Origin: Linepithema humile
Lineage: Eukaryota > Arthropoda > Insecta > Hymenoptera > Formicidae
NCBI RefSeq assembly: GCF_040581485.1
Contig: NC_090132.1
Span: 4,227,001 to 4,291,000 of the forward strand
Direction of reading: 5' to 3'
DNA length: 64,000 nt
Positions within the stretch are counted from its first letter, which is position 1. Each line of letters starts with the position of its first letter. Under the pieces are notes generated by a model. That model searched no databases and was not told where the DNA came from. It saw only the letters and a list, made by a program, of their open reading frames with translations. The position numbers were made by a program, and so were the translations under genes. Shown piece by piece: positions 1-10,669 of this stretch.

Positions 1-3000
1 TATTTCTTAAAGTAGAACAATTACTTAGCTACGTTGTATTTTCAGTATCAAAAAACAATACAACGGTCTCACCGATATCTGATGCTATCACGAAACGCGG
101 AAGTTGTTATAATTGCATTTGCGACACCAGAGTCAGTGTGGACGCAATTAATGTATATCACAAATATTAAATGACAATTAGATAGGTCGTTTTGATGACC
201 GTTGCATTATTCTCTCACGATTAATATCCGCGATATAAATAAGATTGAGATCAGCCGAGCATAAGAGGATTCAGTTCTTACCCGCGCAGAACCGATGTAG
301 TTTTAACCAGTAACGTACTTGTCAGCATCAGTTTAATCCGGTAAGGTATTTGAGAATGGCGTCATGGTGTCTGACGGCAGTAAAATGATGAATGTATAGC
401 ATACTCGATAACTAAACGATACACACCGATGTGAATGCTGATGTAATTATACCCATGCCTCGTACGAGTACACAAAAACGTACGCTTGTACCTATTGTTA
501 ATCATTCTTCTCGTTAGCTCGAATTTACGTCAAACTGATGTATGTCGAAGACATGAGAAGATATTGGTTATTGATCAAAGATATGGGATAATTAAAGTGT
601 TAAAACTGGTACAGCTAGGCCACTAAAAATAAAATTTAAAAAAACTGCCACAGTAGAGGTTCAAAATTTTTTGTTATTCAAACAATTCGCACTAAATTTA
701 GATCTCTTACTGCGCTTTTATTAAAATATTTTCATTTTCATGAGAAAGAAAAAAACTCGCGTTTTTGCAGAAACAACAAGTGTCCGCAGATAATGCCCTC
801 TCTTCTATTGGATAAAAATTTCTGCCAACTTTGTGGATACACATACAATATGACGAATCTAATCTCCTATGGGAAAAGAGGGAAAACTGTCGATGAACAT
901 GTTTTCCTCGGCCCTGATCTATCACAGCAAAACTTTAAATTGAATTATTATCGACAGATAATAATAAAGTGTCTTGATTCTCTACCTAACGAGATTCGCG
1001 TTACTTTCTATAAGAATTTGACCTCGTTTTTGATGTACATATATTCCATACATTGCAGAAATGTAATAAACATGTAAGAGAAGTCTCATTTTTTACAAGC
1101 TTTTAGACTTTTAGAATTAACTACTAAGTCAAATGGTATGTGTCATGCGAATTTAACTTTGAAATTACAATGGACTTCTCTTGATAAGGAAAATTTGCAC
1201 GAAGTCATGTCGCGTCTGTTGCGTTTGTTTTCGTACCAAAAAAATTTTTTTAATTATCTTGCATTGCATTCATGTAATTAATTTATAATAACCTTGACTT
1301 CGTTTAATAATTAATTAAAGAGCAAAATTTCATAAATAATAATGCATCCTCCTGCAATTATACCTCATTAAAAGTATTTTTAGCTTTAAACAACATAATT
1401 TTCGTATATACATACACAGAATCGTCCACGCTAGCTGCGTAAATATTCAGCAAGTCGATTGTATACTGACAGCCGTCGTACTCTATATTGTTTCTATGAC
1501 AGATCTATGTCATGCCTGCGAACATCTTCCGACAGAATCTCTAATTACGCGATAATCTACTTCTGCTTACGTAAAAAAAGTTTATTGCATATTCTTCATT
1601 TACTTCAAAATATAAAGATATTATTAATTCGGCTAAATAATCGAAAGTTAAATTACATACTTTAATGCAAATTTAGGAAATAAATTTTTAACTAAGTAAT
1701 ATTTGCTTTTAACTAAATGATATTTGTTCAATACACAAGTGATATCGAAAGATTATCAAAAGACATTTCACAATGAATATGGTACATCTGAAATTCATCG
1801 CGCAGTGGTATAAACATAAAAATCCGTGCTAGGCTCACCTCTGTTCATATTAACGAAATCAGCACTTCCGTAACATTCGCGTTAATGTAAGCTCGTTAAA
1901 AGGATGTTAAAAAAGAAGGCACATCCACCGCTTATATCATTTTGACGCTGCACGACCATGGATTTGATTATCGGTCGCACACGCCTGGCAGTAAACTGTC
2001 GTTAGCGTAATACAATGACGTTACTGATACGACCTGTGTGTGTGCGTGTTCTCAGGTATTTTTTTATGTTTTCAGTCGTAGTACCGACGCAATGAATGTA
2101 TTTATCTATTACTTATAAATTCTTTTATTGCGCATTTTACTATTAAATTCGTTATCAATTATTTTTTTTATTTTTTTTATTAAAAACAGATATTTTGTAA
2201 GAACATGAATGTAAATTTTTTACATGTACCAAGTTGAAAATGCAATTATTTGAATAAATTAGTTAGAGAAAATTTTTAATTCTCTCACAAAATGAGACTT
2301 CTCTTACATGTTTATAACAAACAAAATATTCTTAATCCGTAACAAATGACGATAGTGTTACTTAACGTATTCCGCATTAAATGTGTTTTCTAGCGGCACT
2401 TTTTTATGCTCTTTGCTCTTAAAGTAAAATATGTTACGTATATTCGCGCTTTGAAAAGAGAAAAAAGGATAAAAATGGATTAGATATAAGTCAGAAAAAC
2501 AAACCTATTATCTGGCATTCGCCACAATAATTTTTGCTTAATGCATGAATTAGTAATTTATAGCCTCTTTGATACATCAAACAAATGATGCGTACAATTG
2601 CGCACATAAGACGATTATTGAGCACTTATCATTATTTAATTCATTAACTACTTATTTAGCAGAAAAATTACCATTAATCGACAGATAAGAGGACAGTAAT
2701 CTCTGGTAATCTCTGATAACATCTGGAATTCCTTTTCCGTTTTGATATCGTATGTTGTACAACAATATTTGAATTAATACAACACCTGCTTCGGAAGTCT
2801 CAAGTTCAGAACTAGAACTATCAAACTTATTTTAAAATTTTTATGCATCAAACGTATAAATTTATGAAAAATAGTAGTCTCTATTTTTTCTCCTATATTT
2901 AATTAACTCATTAGCTCGATGACAAAATAAACTAAATTATGTTTAAATTCTACATTAAAATATTTATTTAGTCTTACAACTGTTGTCGTTATTAAAGCTA

Positions 3001-6000
3001 CTTGTTTATCTGTATATCGTTACTAAAAAATAACAAAATTAATGTAAATAACAAATCAAATTAATTTTGATAAGAGATAATTAATAAGAAATTTTAATTG
3101 GTGATTTATTATCACCTTATCAGAGAAACTAAATGTCTCTTCCACCACCCCTAATGCAATTTCTCTGTTGAGGTTCACTAATGCGGTTTAGTGACTTATT
3201 CAATTTTACGACAGAACAATAAAATGTGACACGTTGTAAAACGTTTCGCAAAAGCCACATAAAGGATTCGACCACAGAAAGATCGGTATTGCATCACTTG
3301 CTGCCAGCGCAGCTTATTAGTGAGAACAACAGCAAATAATAACTCTGTAAAAAGAACAGTCTAATAATCTTTCCGTGAATCTACTTCCTTCCAGCATAAA
3401 TTTCGAAGTGTAATAGTTTTTTTTGATAACGTATCTTTTCAAGAGCGCCACTGCCAGTATATAGACGTATATCAGTATAGACGTAAGCGTCAGGCATTGA
3501 CAGTTCTTTACGTATATATAATGCCGGAACCAGTGAAAAAGTTGGTAGTCGCTCGCGATCACACGGCCGTTCTTTCATGACTCGTGCGATAACAATGTTG
3601 ACTAAATTGTCTTGCAAATTTATTTTCAGCATAATTTAAAATAAAATTTAGTGCGCATATTTTCGAAAAACTGACGATTTTCGACAGATAGATTTCTAAA
3701 GTGCGAAAATTTGACTGATTTAAGTAACGCTATCATTACTGAAGTGATTCTTGTGTAAATTTAAAGTAGTGGCAAGAGAAGTAAGTTTTCTTGGGATTTT
3801 CAACAAAAGTTTATCTTTTTTCGTATGCTAAGGTATTTGTGGTTGTATGCATTTAAATGATTTAACTCTCAACGTTTTACTCCTGCTTTACCACGAAATT
3901 TCTTTGTTAAGTTTCATTGTTCGTAAGTTTTGTTTTTGCACACATGCATATACTACTAATCCACCCATATGCTCACAAAGTGCTTCTCTCTACACCACTC
4001 TGCTGTATTAAGAAGCGTCAAAGAATTTCAAAACGCGAATGAACCACCGTGGTGACCTTGACGTCTTCTCGTCATGAGTGCTCCGCATTTCTGCTCGCTG
4101 CATTCTACGAAGCGCGATGAAAATCGCTCGTTTCTCTTGAAAGCGCGTTCCTTTTTTTTCTCTCTCTCTTTTTTCCCCGTTTCTACCAGAGCATGTCGAG
4201 GATCGAAGTTTACGAAACGCGCACGCAGCCGCCCACGCAAACTCAAAAGCTCGATGAGCGCACGTTCTTGCGTGCTTACGGACACGCATCGTCAGACGTT
4301 ATTAATTTGAATAGCTATTAATTTGAATAGCATTACACTAATTAAAAAAATTTTCACACAATTAATTAAAAATTAAAAAAGGTAAGTAGATAGTTTTTTT
4401 TCTTAAAGTGAATAAGTTTTTTAATATGAGTATAAAAATTGTTACAAAAATGTCAATATTGATAAAATTTTGACTTATAAATGATTTAAGTTTCTGCAGA
4501 TTAAATAAAATAAAATAAATAATTAATATTTAATTGTAGTTATCACCAAAATAAAATTAAATATTTAGAATTCTTTAAATAGAATTAAAAATTTTCTTTT
4601 TAGATAAAAGAAAAAGTATGTTAGAGAGTGCGTTAAAATCTAATAAAAGTTGTTTCTCCTATAATTTTGTTTTTTACTTTACTTGTTAAATACAATAAAA
4701 CTTTTGCATAAACCTAATTTTTCTGTTAAGTATTAATATATCGTATAACTTCATAATCATACACAGAGCATGCATGTATGTATGTATGCCGAGCATGTGA
4801 GTGCGCGTGGGTGCGCATGTGTGAGCGGCTGAGAGAAGGGAAATTCGACGCATGCTTCCTTCCTTAATGTCCGCACTCGAGGGGTTTTGAACTACGGGGT
4901 TCAAGTTTTTGCGACACTCAGTATCTCGCGTTAGATCCTCGCGGATGGTGTCAGTAACGTTTCGCGCATCGCAAATCGCGGGTGATTGTTAAATTTCCAT
5001 CATCATAAATATTTCAACCGAATCTTCTGTCGTGAGTTTTCATTAAATTTTATTCTTTCTTGTGATTTTAATGTGATTTTATCAACCATTTTATCTTTAC
5101 ATTTATAATAATTTAGTTCACTTAGTGTTTCATAAAACGTGATTAATAAATAAATCAAATTCCATAAATCTTTAATACCGATCGCTCAAATCAATTTATC
5201 TTGGAACCTGTGCAGATTAATTTACTCAAGTTTTTCCTACGAAACTGCATAATTAATAAAAAATGCTCGAATCTGCCAATTTTTGTATGCGCGTTATAAA
5301 TATACTTTTAAATTTCTGAAGCATCTGTTCATATATATTTTATATTCATGTATAAATTCATCTTCTTCAAAGCAACATGTGATATATTTTATAAAATAAT
5401 TATATGTGTTCAAAACAGTAACTGTAGCAATATATAATATAGAATTTTTCAATATTTTTGTATCATAAAAGAAATTGCATATTATATTTATTGTTTAGAC
5501 ACATTCGAATAAATTTGTTGATTGCAATCGAAATTTTTATCAAATTTTTATCGATTCCAACAATATGATCGTAAATGATAAATTAATCAACCTGACAAGC
5601 TGAAATATTTTCGAAATATATGCATTATATGCAGTATTAGTTTTAAATCTATTTAATTATCGATATCTTTATTTATAAGAGAGTTCAATTATTCTGTGCT
5701 TGACAACGATACACATCGAAAACACGTTATCGATTGTCTCATTTCGGATAGATTGATCTAAGCATACCGAGAAAAGATGCAAAACTGACATATTATTTTG
5801 ATTGATTATTCGTTCGCTTGTCGCGTAAGCGAGATAAATCGATGACCGTCTTGTTCCACACAGAATTGATAAGAAGAATAACAGTCAACGATAGACACTG
5901 TTCATGGTCATTGTCCTGATGTTGTTTTTATCGAGAAGAAACACAAAAAATCGCGATTGTCAAAAGGCAAAAGCCCCGAAGGCGCCAAAAACTGTGCCTA

Positions 6001-6780
6001 GATTTATTTATCTTGGCATTGCATGATGCATTTACGGGCCGGAAACGACACAGATGAATCGCGCATATAAATCGCCGCGAGGGTTCATCATTGATTTTGA
6101 GTTAATGCATATTGAACGTGTTTTCTATTTCATTGACCCGTAATTAGAAAATAAATAAAGTACAATCTAAATAGTATCAAAAATTAGATGAATTTGAACA
6201 CTTTGTTAGTTGTATTGGAAACAAAAATATCGGAATTGGAATAATGTAAAATTATACAATATCTTTCTTGCTTTTTTGTCTTGACAATAAAATTAAAAAA
6301 TTTAAACATTTCCATTTCTAGGAAATATGTAACTTCAACGTTAAAAAGGAGAAAAGAAGTTTTTTTACATCTAATTATTTTTAATTGGACTTTACATCAT
6401 CAAGAATTCAACTTGTTGTTAAATTATTAAATGTTTTGATGTTAAAGTTTAAAAATTGTTACAAATAAGTATTGCTAGGAAAAAATTAATCTCAATTTCA
6501 TTAAAATACATGAAAATACGATCTTTATATGAAATATAATGCTAATATATATTAAATGGAAAAATTGCTATTTTTGTTCAACCATTAAAATTATCCAAAG
6601 CATGACAAATTTTAATAAATTCAAACACGTACAATTTTATCTTATCAAAATTCTTCTTACGCATTTTTGAATCAGTTCTAGTAATCTTAAAAAAAAAACA
6701 GTATTATCTCTTGAGCAATATATTTTCTCAGGTTATCTTATTATATTATTTCACGTTGTTGCGTAGATGAGACGTACATA
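1..6780. other. Gene-free AT-rich stretch
   Basis: I see no reading frame here with recognisable protein similarity or a chain of splice-compatible exons. Short open frames near 793-1077, 3317-3632 and 4008-4310 have no recognisable motif. Two patches are richer in G+C than their surroundings, about 4,010-4,300 and 4,770-5,010. The second contains alternating GTGCG/GCATG-type sequence and could be a promoter or a 5' untranslated exon of a gene outside the window, but nothing in the sequence proves this. A 27-bp inverted repeat pair is listed separately. Confidence 0.6.
1066..2315. repeat. Pair of 27-bp perfect inverted repeats 1.2 kb apart
   Basis: Bases 1066-1092 (core ACATGTAAGAGAAGTCTCAT) recur in inverted orientation at 2289-2315 with no mismatch. 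A perfect match of this length is very unlikely by chance. The sequence between them has no obvious open frame and does not continue the symmetry. The pair could be the termini of a degenerate non-autonomous DNA transposon of about 1.25 kb, or two separate insertions of one short repeat. I could not identify a target-site duplication. Confidence 0.5.
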
Positions 6781-6787
6781 CGACGCC

Positions 6788-9429
6788 GGCGCGCGGCAAG
6801 CAACACGCGGCGCCTACCGTATATGGCGTACAGTCTTAGCCAAAATTGCGAGATTTATCTTAAAGTGGACATTTCTTTTCTAATAAGCCAAAGAATAAAC
6901 CAATATTACCTAATAATGTTGCTGCTTGGAATGCCCAAATCATTTCACATGGTTGGTTCTCTCTTTGCAGCTCTACCTGGGCATAAAATGACAAATTTTA
7001 GCATATCAAAATTTTCTCAATTTTCACCGAAAACGGCCGTGATTCTTCGATGTATTTTAAGCCAAGAAACTAAATTTATATGTTAAGTATTGCTGCTTTT
7101 TTTACTAAACAGTCTATTCCTCATATTGATCATCTACTGATTTTGTGTTGAGAAATGTTTTTCGCAAACTTTTGGAAGAGATTGTACAAAATATAAATGT
7201 TGTACAATCCTGTAAATGAGTACTCTATCTTAACATATAGGCTTTCCTCCATGTGAACTGAATCCCACTTCCCAATAGATCCATTGAAGTTCGGGCTCGT
7301 TGCTGGATGATCAAAAATCATGAAGTCATAATCCTGAAAAATTTTTTTGTCAAGGCAATAAATTATGTACAATTTTATCATTTTATAGATAGAAAAGAAA
7401 CATTTACCTTCAATTTTTTGCATAAAAGCTACAATTTGTGGAGCAAGAATTGCATTGACGTATCAGACATGGAGAAGAGAATATCACTAAAAGAGTTTGT
7501 GCGTTTAACTCCTGCCCGAACAACAGTAATAATAAACAATATGTCATTAATGGAGTACATGACATGGAGTTGTCATGACAACGAATATAGTTACATCACA
7601 TCGATGCTAGACACGAAAAGACTTCTCTATTGTTAGCAAAAGCGAGAAAATAGCAAATTTTTATTTATTTATTGTGTATTAACGTACCGTCAATTTAATA
7701 TTTATATGGTTTTTTTGACATTGGTTTCAATGTTGTCGATGTTTAAGTCTTTCTGACCTTTCTGACTTTCTTGCACGTAACTGCTAAATGTTTATTTAAA
7801 AAAAAACAATAAAATAACTTTATAAAGTAAATAGATAAACTTATCTGTCGAACTTGGTTCTGAATAGACTGTTTATAATTCTGGATATAATTGACAGCCC
7901 ATACAGACGATAGCCATATAGGCTACAGTCTATAGACTTTCTACCATCATGTTCGGAGTTTCTATTTAACCCTTAGTCCCGACGGTTCTTTTCGGCACCT
8001 TTAATCCCGACTCATGGGTCGTTTGCGTCTTTACGTTATTTGGATCAGTAAAAACGCTTTAAAAAATCTGAAAAAATTCATGGAGCTTCTTTCAACCTTT
8101 AACTTGAAGTCCCAATCATAATATTTCGATAAAAATTATTTTTTTATATAGTTTATATGGCGCGTTCCGTACCCGTTTTCAAAAATTACAGCACTTTGAG
8201 ATTTCGCTTGGGTCGAAAACGACCCATGATCGGGACTAAGGGTTAATATCTACCTAAATTTTGAAACTAGTTCTACCCGACTTCTACCTGGTAGAATGTC
8301 TATAGACTGTAGCCTATAGACTATCATCTGTATGGGCTTCCAATTACATTCACAAAACCGAGTTCGACAGATAAGTTTATCTATTTACTTTATAAAGTTA
8401 TTTTATTGTTTTTTTTTAAATAAACATTTAGCAGTTACGTGCAAGAAAGTCAGAAAGGTCAGAAAGACTTAAACATCGACAACATTGAAACCAATGTCAA
8501 AAAAACCATATAAATATTAAATTGACGGTACGTTAATACACAATAAATAAATAAAAATTTGCTATTTTCTCGCTTTTGCTAACAATAGAGAAGTCTTTTC
8601 GTGCTAGCATCGATGTGATGTAACCATATTCGTTGTCATGACAACTCCATGTCATGTACTTCATTAATGACATATTGTTTATTATTACTGTTGTTCGGGC
8701 AAGAATTAAACGCACAAACTTAGTGATATTCTCTTCTCCATGTCTGACAGCATCCGATACGTCAATGAAATTCTTGCTCCACAAATTGTAGCTTTCATGC
8801 AAAAAATTGAAGGTAAATGTTTCTTTTCTATCTATAAAATGATAAAATTGTACATAATTTATTGCCCTGACAAAAAAATTTTTCAGGATTATGACTTCAT
8901 GATTTTTGATCATCCAGCAACGAGCCCGAACTTCAATGGATCTATTAGGAAGTGAGATTCAGTTCACATGGAGGAAAGCCTATATGTTAAGAATGTATAC
9001 TCATTTACAGGATGGTACAACATTTATATTTTGTACAATCTCTTCCAAAAGTTTGCGAAAAACATTTCTCAACACAAAATCAGTAGATGATCAATATGAG
9101 GAATAGACTGTTTAGTAAAAAAAGCAGCAATACTTAACATATAAATTTAGTTTCTTGGCTTAAAATACATCGAAGAATCACGGCCGTTTTCGGTGAAAAT
9201 TGAGAAAATTTTGATATGCTAAAATTTGTCATTTTATGCCCAGGTAGAGCTGCAAAGAGAGAACCAACCATGTGAAATGATTTGGGCATTCCAAGCAGCA
9301 ACATTATTAGGTAATATTGGTTTATTCTTTGGCTTATTAGAAAAGAAATGTTCACTTTAAGATAAATCTCGCAATTTTGGCTAAGACTGTACGCCATATA
9401 CGGCATGCCATATACGCTTGCCGCGCGCC
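6788..9429. mobile_element. Large palindromic (foldback) element with arms of about 1.1 kb
   Basis: The sequence from about 6823 to 7960 recurs in inverted orientation from about 8250 to 9405. Both outer ends also share GGCGCGCGGCAAGC (6788-6801; reverse complement at 9416-9429), separated from the arms by dissimilar sequence. The arms are nearly identical: open frames at 6823-7086 (+) and 9134-9394 (-) translate to 87 residues with one difference. A second frame pair (7307-7636 + and 8533-8913 -) also matches closely, but with small indels. No transposase motif is recognisable in the translations. Differences between arms include an extra stretch of about 20 bp in the left arm near 7865-7890. 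The long arms and short spacer fit a foldback-type DNA element or a recent inverted duplication. An assembly artefact is also possible for a palindrome of this size. Confidence 0.75.
7966..8246. mobile_element. TTAA-flanked miniature element (piggyBac-like MITE) at the palindrome apex
   Basis: TTAA at 7966-7969 and at 8243-8246 flank a segment whose ends are inverted copies: CCCTTAGTCCCGA at the left, TCGGGACTAAGGG at the right. A second inverted pair, GACTCATGGGTCGTTT-like on the left and AAACGACCCATGATC-like on the right, lies just inside. TTAA duplication with CCC-type termini is characteristic of piggyBac-superfamily elements. It has no coding capacity. Its insertion at the centre of the larger palindrome breaks the symmetry there, so it inserted after the palindrome formed or into its spacer. 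Confidence 0.65.
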
Positions 9430-9432
9430 AGT

Positions 9433-9782
9433 GCACAGTGGGGCCAAACGACATTTCGTGTTTCAAAAAAGGCTACAGTCCCGAAATGTTAACCGATTTC
9501 GATGCTTTTTTTTTTAAATGAAAGCTAACAAAATTTGCAATAACTTTAACAAAAAATATTTACTGTTGAAGAGTTACTTACTGTTCAGTCATTATATTTT
9601 ACAAATTTAATTTCTTTATGTATAATTTAATAATAAAAAAAAAACAGGAAACAAAAATCTATCTCCACAAAGTTATTGCAAATTTTGTTAGCTTTCATTT
9701 AAACAAAAAGCATCGAAATCGGTTAACATTTCGAGACTGTAGCCTTTTTTGAAACACGAAATGTCGTTTGGCCCCACTGTGC
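9433..9782. mobile_element. 350-bp MITE with long terminal inverted repeats
   Basis: The two ends are inverted copies over roughly 100 bp. They start GCACAGTGGGGCCAAACGAC on the left and finish with its complement on the right, then continue inward through a matching poly-A/T tract and an ATGAAAGCTAACAAAATTTG segment. The interior is AT-rich and non-coding. The terminal heptamer CACAGTG resembles Transib-type termini, but the 5-bp flanks (CAGTG at left, CGACG at right) do not match, so the superfamily is open. The element abuts the right end of the 2.6 kb palindrome. Confidence 0.7.
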
Positions 9783-10463
9783 GACGTCAGCAAACATTCG
9801 AAGGTGCGTCTCTCTTCGATAGATTCTCTCTTAGAAACCTTCCCTTATTAAATTACTCACATCAGCGTAGTACTCGACCTCGTAAAAAGTATCGATCAGG
9901 TTGCATCGAGAGCGAGATAAGCGAGTAATTTGTTTCCATGCCTTATAATTAAAAACATGATAGGTCTGTATTCTTTTTTTAAGAATGTGAACTTTTTCGG
10001 TAATGTAAAAGACAAAAATGAAAACAATATTTTGATTTCGAAAACATAATTTCATTCGCTTTTTTCTGGATAATACGTCGATCTGATTGTGATTTATAAC
10101 AAATTTATCCCAAACGCCCACAATAAATATATATCATTTCTCTTATGATAATACATAATAGATAAGTAGCATCATTAATTAAGATGTAATAGCAAAACTC
10201 ACCATTTAATCGAATATCACTCGATAATAGCTGCATATCGGTGTTGAGTCATATGTCGTGTTCTGAAAATTAAAACATACATAATATTAGTCTCCATAAT
10301 ACTTTATATTATGCATAATGCAAATATACAGTATATTATATAAACACACATACATGTACATACATAAAAATATTTATATAATCGGAGAAGTTATTTATAA
10401 ACAAATTAACACAATCACGTTACAAATATTGTCGTTCCAGCCACTTACAATTCGATCTGTAAT

Positions 10464-10557
10464 CCAGACAACACCCAAGTCTTAAAGACGTTCAAAAGAT
10501 AGCATTTTTTTCTTTTGGACGTCTTTCAGCTGCCTTTAAAGCTTGTGGGTTATCTGG
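10464..10557. repeat. Short hairpin repeat (MITE fragment)
   Basis: Two arms, CCAGACAACACCCAAG and CTTGTGGGTTATCTGG-like at the ends, and AAAGACGTTCAAAAG with CTTTTGGACGTCTTT inside, can fold into an imperfect hairpin of about 94 nt. It lies about 110 bp upstream of the first coding exon of the cotransporter, so it may be in its 5' intron or promoter. It resembles in layout the hairpin repeat at 24174-24289. Confidence 0.55.
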
Positions 10558-10669
10558 GTAACTTAGCACTTAACTGTTCGCTTGAAAAGATAACGCCTTG
10601 CATCATGTAAGAGCATTTAAAAAATGAATGAAATATCGTTTATAAATTATGATTTTTAGATACGCCGAA

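Noticed and set aside
793..1077. Open frame of 94 codons on the plus strand
   Set aside because: No recognisable motif, overlaps an equally long antisense frame, and ends inside the 27-bp inverted repeat.
4008..4310. Three overlapping Arg/Ser-rich frames on both strands
   Set aside because: Compositional by-product of a GC-rich patch; no splice partners or family match.
7130..8955. Open frames inside the large palindrome as transposase genes
   Set aside because: No DDE/D motif, zinc finger or known transposase signature is visible; similarity between arms alone explains the matching frames.
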